From Cercophora sp. LCS_1 (lineage: Eukaryota; Ascomycota; Sordariomycetes; Sordariales; Lasiosphaeriaceae): a stretch of 64,000 nt of DNA. The notes under the pieces are model-generated. The model ran no database searches. It had not been told where the DNA came from and was given only the letters and a program-made list of their open reading frames with translations. Of this stretch, positions 31,527-42,228 are shown one piece after another (position 1 is the first letter of the stretch; every line of letters starts with the position of its first letter). The DNA lies in NCBI GenBank assembly GCA_036250225.1, contig JAPZLL010000054.1, forward strand, positions 150,230 through 214,229. Direction: 5' to 3'. The translations under genes and the position numbers were made by a program.

Positions 31527-32038
31527 GGCGGAAGCGTGAGGACTGAGGATTTGAGGTTGGGTAAGAATACTGCTCAGGTGTTGAAAAGGTGTTGGAAAAA
31601 GTGAGGATGCGAGGTCCATCTTCCGAACAGAAGACTGCGTGGGATTTCGTGACGTGCATGTCCATGGGGTGCTTTCATTGTTCTGGTGCCGCTTCCGTTT
31701 TGTGGAGATGGAGGGTAGCGGCATGGGCGGGATGCAGAGCATGGCTTTGTTGCTTTGATGGTGTGAGGGGAAAAGTCGGGGCGGGGTTACACGGCCTTGA
31801 CGGGACAGCTGATACGTAACATGAATGAGGGCATTCGGACGCATGAATGAGGTCATTCGGATGCAGGAATGAGGTCATTCGAACGCGAGAAAAACAGACG
31901 AAAAGACATGCAAAGCTCGGTGAAAGAGTCGATGTCTAATATTATGGCCTATCCGAAACAGCAGTTTGAAGCATCGGGTACAGTGAGCAAGTGCCCGTCC
32001 TAGATTTCCAACACTTGCATTTAGATAACGCTGTCCAC
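31527..32038. other. Promoter region and gap
   Basis: Upstream region of the zinc-ribbon gene, containing the palindromic triple repeat; the right end is the 3' flank of the MARVEL gene. No gene supported. Confidence 0.45.
31823..31880. repeat. Three palindromes in exact 22-base period
   Basis: GAATGAGGGCATTC at 31823, GAATGAGGTCATTC at 31845 and again at 31867. The arms GAATGA and TCATTC are reverse complements around a two-base centre. The 22-base spacing is about two helical turns. The core ATGAGGTCAT differs by one base from the bZIP/CRE palindrome ATGACGTCAT. Confidence 0.8.
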
Positions 32039-32919
32039 TCAAACTGCAGCTGCTGGGTCTCTGGTGGTGTTTGTGTTGATTGGCTCAGGAGTCATGCCGG
32101 GGGCAGTCGCAGATGTTGTCGTTGGTTCAGCCGGGACTGTACCTCCTAGTGTTCCCGGGTTTGTACCATCGTAAATCGGGGAAGTCGAAGGTTGGAATAT
32201 GCCACCAGTGGGCTCGACCTTGGTCGCCCGGCGTCTCCTGCAATATCATCAGCATCTGCCTATTCCCTGCTTTGCAACCAACTTACCGCAGGAATCTGTG
32301 CCGACGCTCCTTAGCGCGCCCGTGCTCAAAGACCCAGTATACGCCCTGCACATGTCAGTTGAACCCTCTACAGCTAGATCTGGGAGACTCACTAGGATGG
32401 CACTGAGCAGGAAGCAGATGGACCCGATAAACGAAAATGCGAGCACTGTCCGCCAAGCTGAACAACCAGTCCAGTTGACGTTGACGCCTGGTCTCCCAAC
32501 GAGATACCACCGACCCCAGTAGTATCCCCAGTACGTAGTATACCAGTCGGAATTGCATGTGTTGATGCCCGTCAACTGTGGTATTTTGTCAGCCCAGGCT
32601 CATAATCGAGGGTAGAACAACCTACAGTCTCCAGCACACAAAAGGCAACCAGCCAGGCAGCAAACATGAACACATCGATCGGAAACAGCCAAAAGGAGTA
32701 CGCCAAAGGGGGGATGAGAACCAGGGCGAAGATAATGCTCAACGCGGCAATGACAGCGGCGTAAACCAAGCGAGCGCTAGGATCGGTCATGCCCGCATTA
32801 TCGAACAGGTAGAAGAAGCGACCCAGGAGACCCAAAACGATGCCGCCACACACCAGCTGGCCGATGCGGAGGAACACCGAAAAGGCCCGCGAGGCGGTCC
32901 CCTTGCTTTCGAGCGTCAT
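32039..32919 (-). CDS. MARVEL-domain membrane protein
   Basis: 244 residues; exons 32919-32626, 32575-32393, 32345-32287, 32237-32039, with introns of 47-50 bases and good GTRRGT donors. Four membrane segments are visible: FLRIGQLVCGGIVLGLLGRF, AAVIAALSIIFALVLIPPLA, LFPIDVFMFAAWLVAFCVL and TVLAFSFIGSICFLLSAIL, with the extracellular loop CNSDWYTTYWGYYWGRWYL between three and four. The cytosolic tail is Arg-rich then Thr/Pro-rich. MARVEL proteins organise membrane contact sites and plasma-membrane domains; the specific role here is unknown. All four exons are required to keep frame, which supports the model. Confidence 0.85.
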
Positions 32920-33839
32920 CGTATTGCGATGCGAGTTAGATTCGACGGAATGTCGTGTCTCAGTCGGGTTCTTGGCGCTGGTCTCTTCAAAAGTCTGTTG
33001 GAGAGAGGATGGACGGGGAGCGACATGGTAGGATCTGAATCTTCAATATCTTGCAGTCTTGAATAAAGAAGCATCGTCACATGCCACTTACGGTTGATTG
33101 ATTGCGGGAGTCGGCCGGAAAAGGTCGGCGCCCACGGATGCGGTCGCGGGCTAGACGCGGGTTCGCGATGTGGTGGTGTGACATTTGTACGTCGAACAAA
33201 GAAACTCAACGCCAGTCCCGTCAACATGCGGCGCCGTGATGCCGCGCCAGAAAAATCGTCGCATGTATTGCTTGTCGCTGGTCGCATTGTTGGTTGTGTG
33301 GGGTTAGGGTTGAACGAGACCCAAATCGTGACATCCAAGTTGGGACAGAAGCTGCGAGTCGGAGCTGTGTTGCGCCTTCCGTTCACGGAATCTCCGCCAT
33401 GCTGGTTCTGAAACCCATCGATCCCCCCCACTCATGGCTTCTCGAATGTTTGGCCGGTCCTGCCAACCGTTTCGTGGCCCCTATCTGCCCGATGCCGAAT
33501 CGCCAATCGATGTTGTTTCCCCAATATGTCGCCCCGCGACGATTGGTTCCCGTGTCTCAGCTCTGCTCAGCTCTCCCACAAGATGGCGTCGCGCGATCAT
33601 GATTGGTCGCAACTACAACTCGGCTCCCTAGCGCTGCAGATTTCTCGTCCTGCTGCCTTCGGGTGACGTCCGCTTTGGTCGTTGCCCGCGATTGCTGTTT
33701 CTTCAAGAATGGACCGGCAGCACAGCGTTACAATGCCCGACGAGACGGGTTCAATGCAACTGCTGCTGTCGGACGAAAACGGTGGGATGGTCGATCCTCT
33801 TGTCCCGCGTTCGAGATGACAGCAAAGGCGGCTTGTCGC
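32920..33839. other. Divergent promoter region
   Basis: 920 bases between two start codons facing away from each other. The frame of the downstream gene is open back to 33603, but that part looks non-coding. No sites recognised. Confidence 0.45.
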
Positions 33840-35864
33840 ATGAGCCCAGAATGGCCGCTGATTCTTCTTACGATCTGCTTGGTGCTTCTGACGGCGCTGC
33901 AGGCTAACGGATCTCTCTTGACAAGAGGATTTGCATTCGTCAACCAGTCCCGAAACTACTCCATCTTCTTTCTCCGCGCCGTCTCCGAGTTGGCTGGTCT
34001 TTCCCTTGCGGCGACGCTCGCGGTGACCCTGGAGTCCATGAAATGGTCTATGATGACGACGAACAACAGCAACCAAGAGATTGAAGTCACTTCGCCTGCT
34101 AGACTGGTCAAGTTCCTGGCTTTGGACGTTGGGACGAGCTTTCTAGGCGTTCTCCAGCTGCTGTTTTCGCCCTCGGTGGGATCCAGGGGCGCCAAGCTAT
34201 GGAGTATCGCGCGTTTAGCTGTGATGGCCGTTGTGCCCGTGACCGGGATTTTGATCATGAGTGAGCGCATTATTCGTCAGTAGAGAGGGGCAGCGCTAAC
34301 CCTGCATAGGCAACGTTGATGTTCGCCCGATATACGCCGCCATAGAAGGCTCGACGTCGTACCCGGGATATGGCTTGAGCTCGATGAACGCCTCTTCCTC
34401 TATCGAGTACATCGGTTTCACAGACATCATCTTCGGCTCTAAATTCCTTGGCTTCGTCCAGGCTCCGTCCCTCTCCATCGACCTGACCCCTGAGTCCCTT
34501 CGGCAAAGAGTCTGCGGGCTGAACGCAGCCAAAGGCGACGAGTCAAGCTGCAACCGAGAATACTTCCTTATCGGCGAAGCCGGCTTTATGGCGCCTGAGA
34601 TCACGAATAATCCAGGACACACGGAGTCAGACATCATTCTTACAACAAACCACCGTGGGTACTATCTCCGCTTCGCAGTCGGCGACGCAGCAAAATCATT
34701 CAGTCCGACGGACTGTAAAGTGTACTCGGGCAGGTTCTTGAGCTACAACGTTGGGGCCATCTATTACTGCGTGGTTAACACTGCTGCCAACGAGTTGCAC
34801 GCCCGTAAGTCAGCTATCTTTGCTCGTCGTCGAACACTCGTCTGATTCTCATAGGTGTTGTCAAATGTCCCGACACCACAGCATTTCAGTCTTCTTGTCT
34901 CAACACCACGCTGTGGCACCAGGACCCGGGATGGGTGATCCAAATGTCGGCATCCTTTAGGCACGCCTCGGTCGCTTACAGCCGCATCAATGGCACCATC
35001 CTCTGGCATTCCTTCAACGAGTCCAAGCCCGAAGTCCCCGCAGAGGTCGACGCCGCCGACATTCTCAAGGTCTACGACAATCTCCTCTTTGACACAACCA
35101 AGCTCGGGCGCAAGAAGGACGACGACCTCCCGCTCTTTTCTAGCTCGTCGTTTGCCACGCTCCTGTACCTATCGATCCCCGAGTTTACGGTCGAAAATGC
35201 AAGAAATCCTCGCATCGCAAGAGACTGGTTCACCACCATGCAGACCCTTCTGGCCATGCCGCTCTACTACTGCCAGCCTGGCATGCTACGACGGCTTGTG
35301 CCCCTGAGGTTTCCGGGTGTGACGCTGGAGTCAAATTTGGACAGGATGCTGAGTCCCTTGCCGGAACGCACAACTACAACAAGCTTTGCATATCAGAGAT
35401 TCGAGACTGTTGCCGATCATGGTACGCTCATCGCATATGTTGTCCTCAGTGGGGTGGCGCTGCTATTTTGTGCTGGGGTACAGGTTGCCTTGGGCATTGC
35501 ACATTCGAGAGGGCGAGCTGGCTTGGAGCACAACAATCTCAGTTCTTTCGGGGCTGTTGATTTGTTCAGGTATTGCACGGTCGAGGACAAGGGCAGGGTC
35601 GTTTATCGCGGAGAGTCGAGTGAGTACCAAGAGATGGAGAACGGGTTCCTTGGGTGGCTCTCAGAGCTGAGGATCCGTTGGGCCGGGGATGGATCGAAAC
35701 AAGAGATGCAGGGGCTTGAGTCTCGCCAGTACGGATCACAGCCTGTATGGGTTGGGTATGAGGCCATGTCGAAAAACCAGTTGGTTCCCGGAACCCCGTT
35801 ATCCGGACGGTCCGCATCATTCTCGAGCCCGCGGCCTGCATATTATTGCGGCATTGCAAAGTGA
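33840..35864 (+). CDS. Multi-helix membrane protein, fungus-specific, unknown function
   Basis: 641 residues; exons 33840-34260, 34310-34804, 34855-35864. Both introns (49 and 50 bases) have GTGAGC/GTAAGT donors and CATAG acceptors. Helices near the N-terminus: PLILLTICLVLLTALQANG, FLRAVSELAGLSLAATLAVT and LAVMAVVPVTGILIM. A large central domain of about 400 residues with several Cys and N-glycosylation sites (NASSS, NTTLW, NGTIL, NESKP) is probably extracytoplasmic. A last helix AYVVLSGVALLFCAGVQVA precedes a cytosolic tail. The layout matches anonymous fungal proteins. Another ATG at 33816 would add eight residues. Confidence 0.7.
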
Positions 35865-36353
35865 TCAGGGGTTCTAAAGTCTGTCCCTCGTGGATAGAGA
35901 TAAGTTGGGATATTGGTGTTGTGGAGAAAATGGGGCCGTGGGCGTAAATTCGAGGGCTTCACTGCGCAGAGTTTTCTGCTCCTCATGAAATCGCAAATAA
36001 TACACTGTGCCCGTCCTTCAACTCCACACATAAAAGCGACACAAGATTTGTGCTGAGATAGCTCAGAACGCCAAGAGCGTAGTTTTCGGTTAGTCAGGTG
36101 GGCGAAACAGGGCGAAACAGGGGGCCAAGCCCCTGTAATTCTTACGTCACCGTTGTTTACCACGCCAAACCGCGTCGCCAGCGTTCGCGACACGCCGAAC
36201 AGGAAGCCAACAGAGGATTCAAAGTTTCCCTGAAACAACCGAGGAGCCACGTAGGTCGCAAAAACCTGACTTTCTCCGGCAGAATCTCCGCATTTGAAGA
36301 CATTCACTGACAACGAACTGGTTTTAGCCCCTGGCAGTTGAAGCGGCGCTACG
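35865..36353. other. Intergenic with short duplication and hairpin
   Basis: GGGCGAAACA is repeated in tandem near 36098-36120, followed at once by the inverted repeat CAGGGGCCAAGCCCCTG. Otherwise nothing is supported. Confidence 0.45.
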
Positions 36354-38177
36354 ATGCCTTCAGCAGCGTTGAGGCCTAGTGATGGCGAAACCATCCTAAA
36401 CCGACTGCAGCAGCATGCCGGAATCTGGATCGGCGACATCGGTGCCCTTAAACGCCAAATCCTCGCAAAGCACATGAACGCCCTCTTTCCTGGTCGGTTC
36501 CGCCAGGACGCCATAGCGACGAATTACTTTCTCACCGATGGCAGAGAAATCTCTTTCAAGAGAGTGCCAGCCGGGTCCATTGCTATCGCAGTTACATCTA
36601 AGATCGAGACCGATGTGCCTCATGAACACCGCGCTAAAGTCTACCACAAGGCCTTCGCTGGAATTCTTCCCCAGATGATGGTCCCTGCGTGGGCCCGAGA
36701 CCCGGCCCTAATGCCGGATAATCGTGAATGGATTATTTCACGACTGCAGAAGCACGCGAAGAAATGGATTGATGCAAAGGCCCTGCAGGAATCCATCGTC
36801 CGATCGTACTATCTCTCCCATCCAGAACGGGTCATGGATGCGGCCGACGACCCGACCAAGCCATACCTTCTCAGTAACGGTGAGGAGGTGATATTCGAAA
36901 CCATGCCGATCGCTACTATTGTGGACGCTGTCGAAGCAGCCATCAGGAGCGACGTACCTTTCAAGGAGCGCCTTTCTATATATCACACTGTGCTTCGTGG
37001 AATGCCCGGCTACCAATCGTCCCCGGAATGGAAGGACGAAACACCTCGCAGCAAGTATAAAGAGCCGTTGACACAATTCTCGAAGCCGCGTGACCCCGAT
37101 ATGGCCAACAGGACTCTCCTCGACCTCCTTGCTGCGGCCGGAAACTTCCCCGAGGAAGAAATGAAATGCATTTCATGCCAGATTGTATGGTGGGACGGCT
37201 CGTCCGAAGGCGAGTTCAGCTGTATGATGAGCGCGGGACAGTGGACAATAAGTGGTGGCCGTCTTGGTCGAGACCACACGATTGACGATGTTCCCGTCAA
37301 CTATTTCCGCGACCGGCTTATGGACTGGATCGCGGAAACCGTTAAAGAAGACACAAAAGAGGTCTGCCGCAAGGCCATTTGTCCCGACTTAACGGATGCC
37401 GAGATCGAGGAATACGTCCGGCTCGTCGCCGAGCACCGCGAGGAGATGAACAAGACACCGCCTCCACCGACCCGTGAAGAAAAAATCCAACAGATCTTGG
37501 ATTCGCAGGGAGCCCGGACGTACAACCAAGCACTAAAGCTCGTGTTGCTGTATGAGGCGCTGAACGAGATCGACGAGTCGGTCGACCACAAGACGCCCAA
37601 AATGGTGGGCGTCCAGCGCAACTTTGCCATAGGACCCAAGCCACTGGACGGATCGGTGTATATTCCTCACTGGGGCATGCTTCCACGCGAGAGAGAGCTC
37701 CCTCCGCAGCTTGAGGTGGACAGGGACTGCGACCAGGTGCGGGCCATGATCAAGATATTCTGCAAGACTTCGTTCGACTGGTCGCTGGACTCGTTCCGGG
37801 TTGCGTTGGGCGAGAGGCTTACCATCGATCAACTCACTAAATTTCTACAGAAGAGGGGGACGGATGCCCATCAGCTCAAGTCGGCGGCGTTTCTGTTGAG
37901 CTGGGAGTTTTTTAACAGGCGGGAGAGGTTGGGTTTACGGCTTGACTTTTGCTTTGTGCAAGAAGATCGCGGCATTGTTGAGGGTGACCCTCTGGTATTT
38001 TCGGACGATGAGGACGAAGAGAGTGAGGCAGAGCCGGATGCGATGGTGAAGGAGGAGGTCAAGACTGAAGAAGAGGACGAGGTGAAGCCTTTGCAGGGGG
38101 CTCGGCTGACGAGGCTGAACAAGAGGGCATCCGATTGTGTGGATGGGGGACGGAAGAAGAAGAAGAGGAGCACTTGA
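36354..38177 (+). CDS. Protein with duplicated N-terminal domain and DUF7726-like C-terminus
   Basis: Intronless, 607 residues. Two tandem copies of an unnamed domain of about 95 residues: residues 14-105 and 123-220. They share ILNRLQQHAGIWI against IISRLQKHAKKWI, YFLTDGREISF against YLLSNGEEVIF, and DVPHEHRAKVYHKAFAG against DVPFKERLSIYHTVLRG. A third region (CQIVWWDGSSEGEFSCMMS) may be an unrelated fold. Residues 458-535 match DUF7726 of filamentous fungi in pattern: DCDQVRAMIKIF at the start and LLSWEFFNRRERLGLRL at the end. The C-terminus is acidic, then ends in KKKKR, a likely nuclear signal. A chromatin or DNA-associated role is plausible but unproven. Confidence 0.75.
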   Translation: MPSAALRPSDGETILNRLQQHAGIWIGDIGALKRQILAKHMNALFPGRFRQDAIATNYFLTDGREISFKRVPAGSIAIAVTSKIETDVPHEHRAKVYHKAFAGILPQMMVPAWARDPALMPDNREWIISRLQKHAKKWIDAKALQESIVRSYYLSHPERVMDAADDPTKPYLLSNGEEVIFETMPIATIVDAVEAAIRSDVPFKERLSIYHTVLRGMPGYQSSPEWKDETPRSKYKEPLTQFSKPRDPDMANRTLLDLLAAAGNFPEEEMKCISCQIVWWDGSSEGEFSCMMSAGQWTISGGRLGRDHTIDDVPVNYFRDRLMDWIAETVKEDTKEVCRKAICPDLTDAEIEEYVRLVAEHREEMNKTPPPPTREEKIQQILDSQGARTYNQALKLVLLYEALNEIDESVDHKTPKMVGVQRNFAIGPKPLDGSVYIPHWGMLPRERELPPQLEVDRDCDQVRAMIKIFCKTSFDWSLDSFRVALGERLTIDQLTKFLQKRGTDAHQLKSAAFLLSWEFFNRRERLGLRLDFCFVQEDRGIVEGDPLVFSDDEDEESEAEPDAMVKEEVKTEEEDEVKPLQGARLTRLNKRASDCVDGGRKKKKRST

Positions 38178-38544
38178 GCGGGACTGAGAATGATTATTAG
38201 CGCTTGTAATTAGACTTTATCCATCACTGGAATCACCCGAGTCCCTGAAAAAAATCGAAGCCAGGTCGTCCTTCGCGACAGGCCTGGTTGCCTGTATACG
38301 ACACAATAATTCGGCAGCATTCAATAGGCTCCAATACGATCAACGTGCACGTCAAATCTGACCGCGTCCGACAAGGCGGCAAGGAAACCGATCCTGCGGG
38401 ACAGGGCCGATCCCGCGTTTCAACGTCGCAGCACTAGGTCTCGGCGTCATCTTGACGGATAAAACCCACACCGATCCTCACCTCCCACTTTTCATCATTC
38501 GGACCACCATCATCCCCATCACCAAACCATACCATCACAACAAA
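38178..38544. other. Intergenic / SDR promoter
   Basis: 367 bases; CA-rich leader just before the dehydrogenase ATG. Nothing else supported. Confidence 0.4.
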
Positions 38545-39438
38545 ATGTCACCACCAAAACGCACAATCGTAATAACAGGCTGCTCCGACGGCGGCCTCGG
38601 CGCGGCCCTCGCCCTGACCTTCCACAAAACCTCGCAATGGCGCATCCTCGCCACGGCCCGCAACCCCGCCAAACTAACCGCCTGCACCGCCGCCGGCATC
38701 GAAACCCTCACACTCGACGTGCTATCCCCTGAATCCATCACCGCCGCCGTGGCCCAAGTCGCATCCCTCACAAACGGCACGCTCGACTGCATCCTCCACA
38801 ACGCAGGCGCAGGCTTCACCATGCCGCTGATGGACGTCGACGTGTCCAAAGCCAGGGACCTATTCGACCTCAACGTGTGGTCCATCCTGTCCGTCACACA
38901 AGCCTTCCTCCCGCTGCTACGCGCCGCAGCGCCAGGCGCAATGGTTGTGATCAACACGTCTGGCTCGGCAACGCCGGCTGGTATGTTGCCGTTCGCTGGC
39001 GTGTACAACGCGTCCAAGGCGGCGGCTATGGGGCTGGCTGAGACGATGCGGCTGGAGCTGGAAGTGTTTGGGATACGTACGGTGAATCTGGTTACCGGCG
39101 CGGTGAGGACGAATTTTGGGGTGAATCGGGTTGTTGAACCGAAACTGCCACAGAGTTCGATGTACGTGCAGGCGGGCGTGGGGGATTTGGTGGAGGGGGT
39201 TATGGATAATGAGGAGTTGACGGCCAAGGGGGCCGATGCGATGGTTTGGGCGGAAGAGGTTGTGAGGAAGCTTTCGGGGAGGAAACCGGCGTATTGGATT
39301 TGGGCGGGCGGGTTTACGACGGTGTTGAGGATTGCGGGGAACTTTCCGGTGGGGATGTGGGATTTTGTGATGAAGAGGGTTATGGGGGTTACGAAGGTAG
39401 AGGAGACGATTAGGAGGGGGAAGGAGAAGAGGGTTTAG
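38545..39438 (+). CDS. Short-chain dehydrogenase/reductase (Ayr1-like)
   Basis: Intronless, 297 residues from the ATG at 38545, which sits in an A-rich context; the frame is open 31 codons further upstream but that part is not family-like. Classical SDR features: cofactor loop VITGCSDGGLGAALAL, ATARNP after strand two (NADPH preference), LHNAGAGFTMPLMD, catalytic serine in INTSGSATPAG and YNASK with the Tyr-Lys pair. The C-terminus has a hydrophobic segment (WIWAGGFTTVLRIAGNFPVG) that could contact membrane. The pattern is closest to 1-acyldihydroxyacetone-phosphate reductase Ayr1-type enzymes of lipid droplets and ER; substrate specificity is inferred only. Confidence 0.88.
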   Translation: MSPPKRTIVITGCSDGGLGAALALTFHKTSQWRILATARNPAKLTACTAAGIETLTLDVLSPESITAAVAQVASLTNGTLDCILHNAGAGFTMPLMDVDVSKARDLFDLNVWSILSVTQAFLPLLRAAAPGAMVVINTSGSATPAGMLPFAGVYNASKAAAMGLAETMRLELEVFGIRTVNLVTGAVRTNFGVNRVVEPKLPQSSMYVQAGVGDLVEGVMDNEELTAKGADAMVWAEEVVRKLSGRKPAYWIWAGGFTTVLRIAGNFPVGMWDFVMKRVMGVTKVEETIRRGKEKRV

Positions 39439-39880
39439 GTTTGGTGGTGTCAACACCATGGCGACAAGTTCGTGATGCTCGGCGAAGCTTTGGAGGATCA
39501 TCAAGTGCCAATACGATATTCCACAACATCGAGAGATAGTTTCAAGTGAGCAGTGTCGAGGGTATTTTATCTGCCTATTGGAAAGTCATGTCACGGGTCG
39601 AGGTAATCTTCAAGCAGTGCCAGCATCGTTTGTCACCACACATCACCATGTCAACGAGCCTCATACGTTATCGTCTAGTGCATTGGACTAAACTAGAATG
39701 CCTCAGGGGCCCACTACTCGATAGCCTATGGAGTCCACAGCCCGCGACCATGTCAAACTCCTGATTCAGAATACACACACCAACGTCTATGGCCCAAGCC
39801 CAAGTCCAACGCCGTCCAACAGTACAAACGCCTGTCCAACAAGCCTCCAACCCAAAGCCTTGCCCAAGACCGCCTCCAAC
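39439..39880. other. Intergenic, convergent 3' ends
   Basis: Between two convergent stop codons. Nothing supported. Confidence 0.4.
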
Positions 39881-42228
39881 TTAGACCTGATCCTGGTTAG
39901 ACGAGCTCGACTGACCAGCATTGGCCCACGCCCAGTCAGCGGGACTCCAGAGACTAGCAGCCGGGCGCTCATCGTCACCGACAGTCGAAACATTGGCAAC
40001 CATCGACGCGCCATCGTCGACATCGTGGGCCGTACCGGACGGACCAGCCACCACCTCGTCCTCGACAGCAGTACCGACGGACGCCATAAAGACGCCGTCG
40101 CCGTACTGGTTCTGGTGCTCAGTAGTAGTCGGGAAGTGCGAGACAAAGTCGCCACCAAACTGGTTGTCGGTGACCGCAGCAGCGCGAGCCCTGGCAGCAG
40201 CGTGCTGTCGCTGCAGATGAAGATACTCCTGCTGCCTCGCCATATCCGTGAGACGCTTCTGCTCCGCCTCCCGCTCGAGCCAGCGGATCCTGCGCTTCTC
40301 ATCCTCGCGCGCGATCTGTGCCTTCATATCCTCAGTCTCGGGGAGCTTGTTGATTTCGACATCGAGATCCTCCTCCCACTGCGCGGCGGCCTCGTTGTAT
40401 TCGTACAGCTCGTCATCGTACTCCCGAGCGCGGTACTCATCCTGGATCGACTTGCCACTGAAAGCAGCCAACTTCTCGTTCGAAGACTCGGCCAGCACAA
40501 CGCGCGGGAACTTCTCCCAGACCACCTGCTTGCCCTTGTCGTTGGTGTCGCCGGTGTAGACATTCTCGCGGAGACACTCGCCGCTACTGCGGAACTCGTG
40601 GAAGACGAACGAGAGACGCTTGCGGCAGATGGCGTAGGCGCGGCGCACGAAATCGATGCCGTAGCCGGTGCAGGTCTTGCAGGGGGTCTTGGAGAGCGCA
40701 GGCACAAAAATGCGCTGGCGGATGTTGCGGATCTGCTCGAAGATGTGGTCGATCGGGATCTTGCGGAACTCGAACGGGCCGCCGACGACGGCGCAGAGCT
40801 CGGTGTACAGACGGGACTGGCGGACCGCCCAGCTGCAGCTGCATGAGAGTCTGGCGGCTTCGTGCATTGCGGTGAGGATGTCGGCGCGGATGGTGGATCT
40901 GCGCTGCTCGAGGGCCACTGAATGTGTTAGCATTATAGGATACCTTGTGTTGAAATAGGGAGGGAAAGAGAATGAAGAAGTGACGAGAGACTTACAGACG
41001 AACTTGGGGGTCAAGATGTCCTTGAAGATGCCCTTGTCGTTACCCTTGGCCAAGAACTTGGTCAGGTCAGAATGGCCCAGCTTCTTCGGGTCCAACAGAT
41101 CCATGTATGAGCCAGAGTAGCGCGTCAGCAGGGACCACGACCACATGCGGGTCGCTCTGTCGTCGCGGCTGATGACCGAAGCCACCAGCATGCGGCCCGC
41201 ATAGAGCATGGGGATGCCTGGACGGACGATAGTGCTGCCGCAGGGCTCGACGTGGGTGATGAGCCAGCCAGAGAGCACATCGCGGATGGCATGCAGGATC
41301 TCGAGGTCGGCTGCGTACTTGGCGAGAAGAATGGCATCCTTGGTGAACTCATTGGTGGTTTCGACATTCTCTGTGGACTCCAGCTTGCTCTTCATGAGGG
41401 CGTCGAAGCCCGCATAACTTCTGTCCTCATGCTTGAGATTGTTGTGGAGCATCAGAACGATGTGGTTGATGGTCGGGTGGTGCTTGTTGACCAAGTCGAG
41501 ATCCAAGTGCTTGATGCGGTCAGGATCCAGTCTGCCGATCCTGTATTTGTAGTTGTCGGTGTTCCTGTACCGGCCCTGGGCTTGTCTGATCATGGTCTTG
41601 AACTTGTACGAGGCGTCCCAGAGGACCTCGAAGTGACAAAGCCAGATCTCCATGGCTTTCTCGCCGTCCACACGGTTGCAGACGATGAGGCGAACCTCGG
41701 CGCTCTCGCAGCAGGCCTCGTTGACATGACCGCGCATCCACTTGCTCTTGGCGGTGACCCAGTTGGGGGTCGGGGTGGGCTCATACGGGGCCACACCAAC
41801 CTTGCTGTAATCCACGGTTGTATCGCCTCGAGTACCGTGTGTGTAGTCCGGATGTGCTGTTAGATGACAACTGTGTTTGCTTTGAGAAGAGAAGACTTAC
41901 CAGGACCAACCTCAGGGGGGTCGGGAAGACAGAAGCAAACGCCCGAGATGTGGGAGTGGCCCGGATGACTACCGCCGATTGCGCCTGAGACGGTTTTGTT
42001 GAAGTTGGACGAGGTGGCAGACTCAAGCTTCTCAAAAGCCTCCCCAGGGGGAATGCTCTCATCGGCCGCCTCGGGCTGCTTCGAGACTGGCTCCCTTCCG
42101 ACACCCACAAAGCGCGGGGCAGGGATCTTGGGGTTGCCTAGCTCTTCGACATTGTCCAAGGACCAGTCCTCGGACACGATATTCTTCCAGCCATTTTCGG
42201 TGACGGAAGCGCTCCAGCCGTTGTCCAT
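39881..42228 (-). CDS. Large fungal protein of unknown function
   Basis: 741 residues; exons 42228-41901, 41856-40996, 40917-39881. Both introns have GTAAGT donors and CTAAC-type branches. I recognise no named domain. The N-terminus is acidic and Trp-containing (WSASVTENGWKNIVSEDW). The middle is globular with many Trp/Cys/His (EIWLCHFEVLWDASYKFKTM, ITHVEPCGSTIV) and a CKTCTGYG motif. The last 200 residues form a charged coiled coil (REDEKRRIRWLEREAEQKRL) followed by a low-complexity tail. No signal peptide or membrane helix. A nuclear or cytoplasmic scaffold role is possible, but nothing in the neighbourhood supports a choice. Codon use and clean splicing argue for a real gene. Confidence 0.75.

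Noticed and set aside
31527..31856. N-terminal extension of the zinc-ribbon protein
   Set aside because: The frame is open, but composition changes abruptly and the family starts at MFNRRRG.
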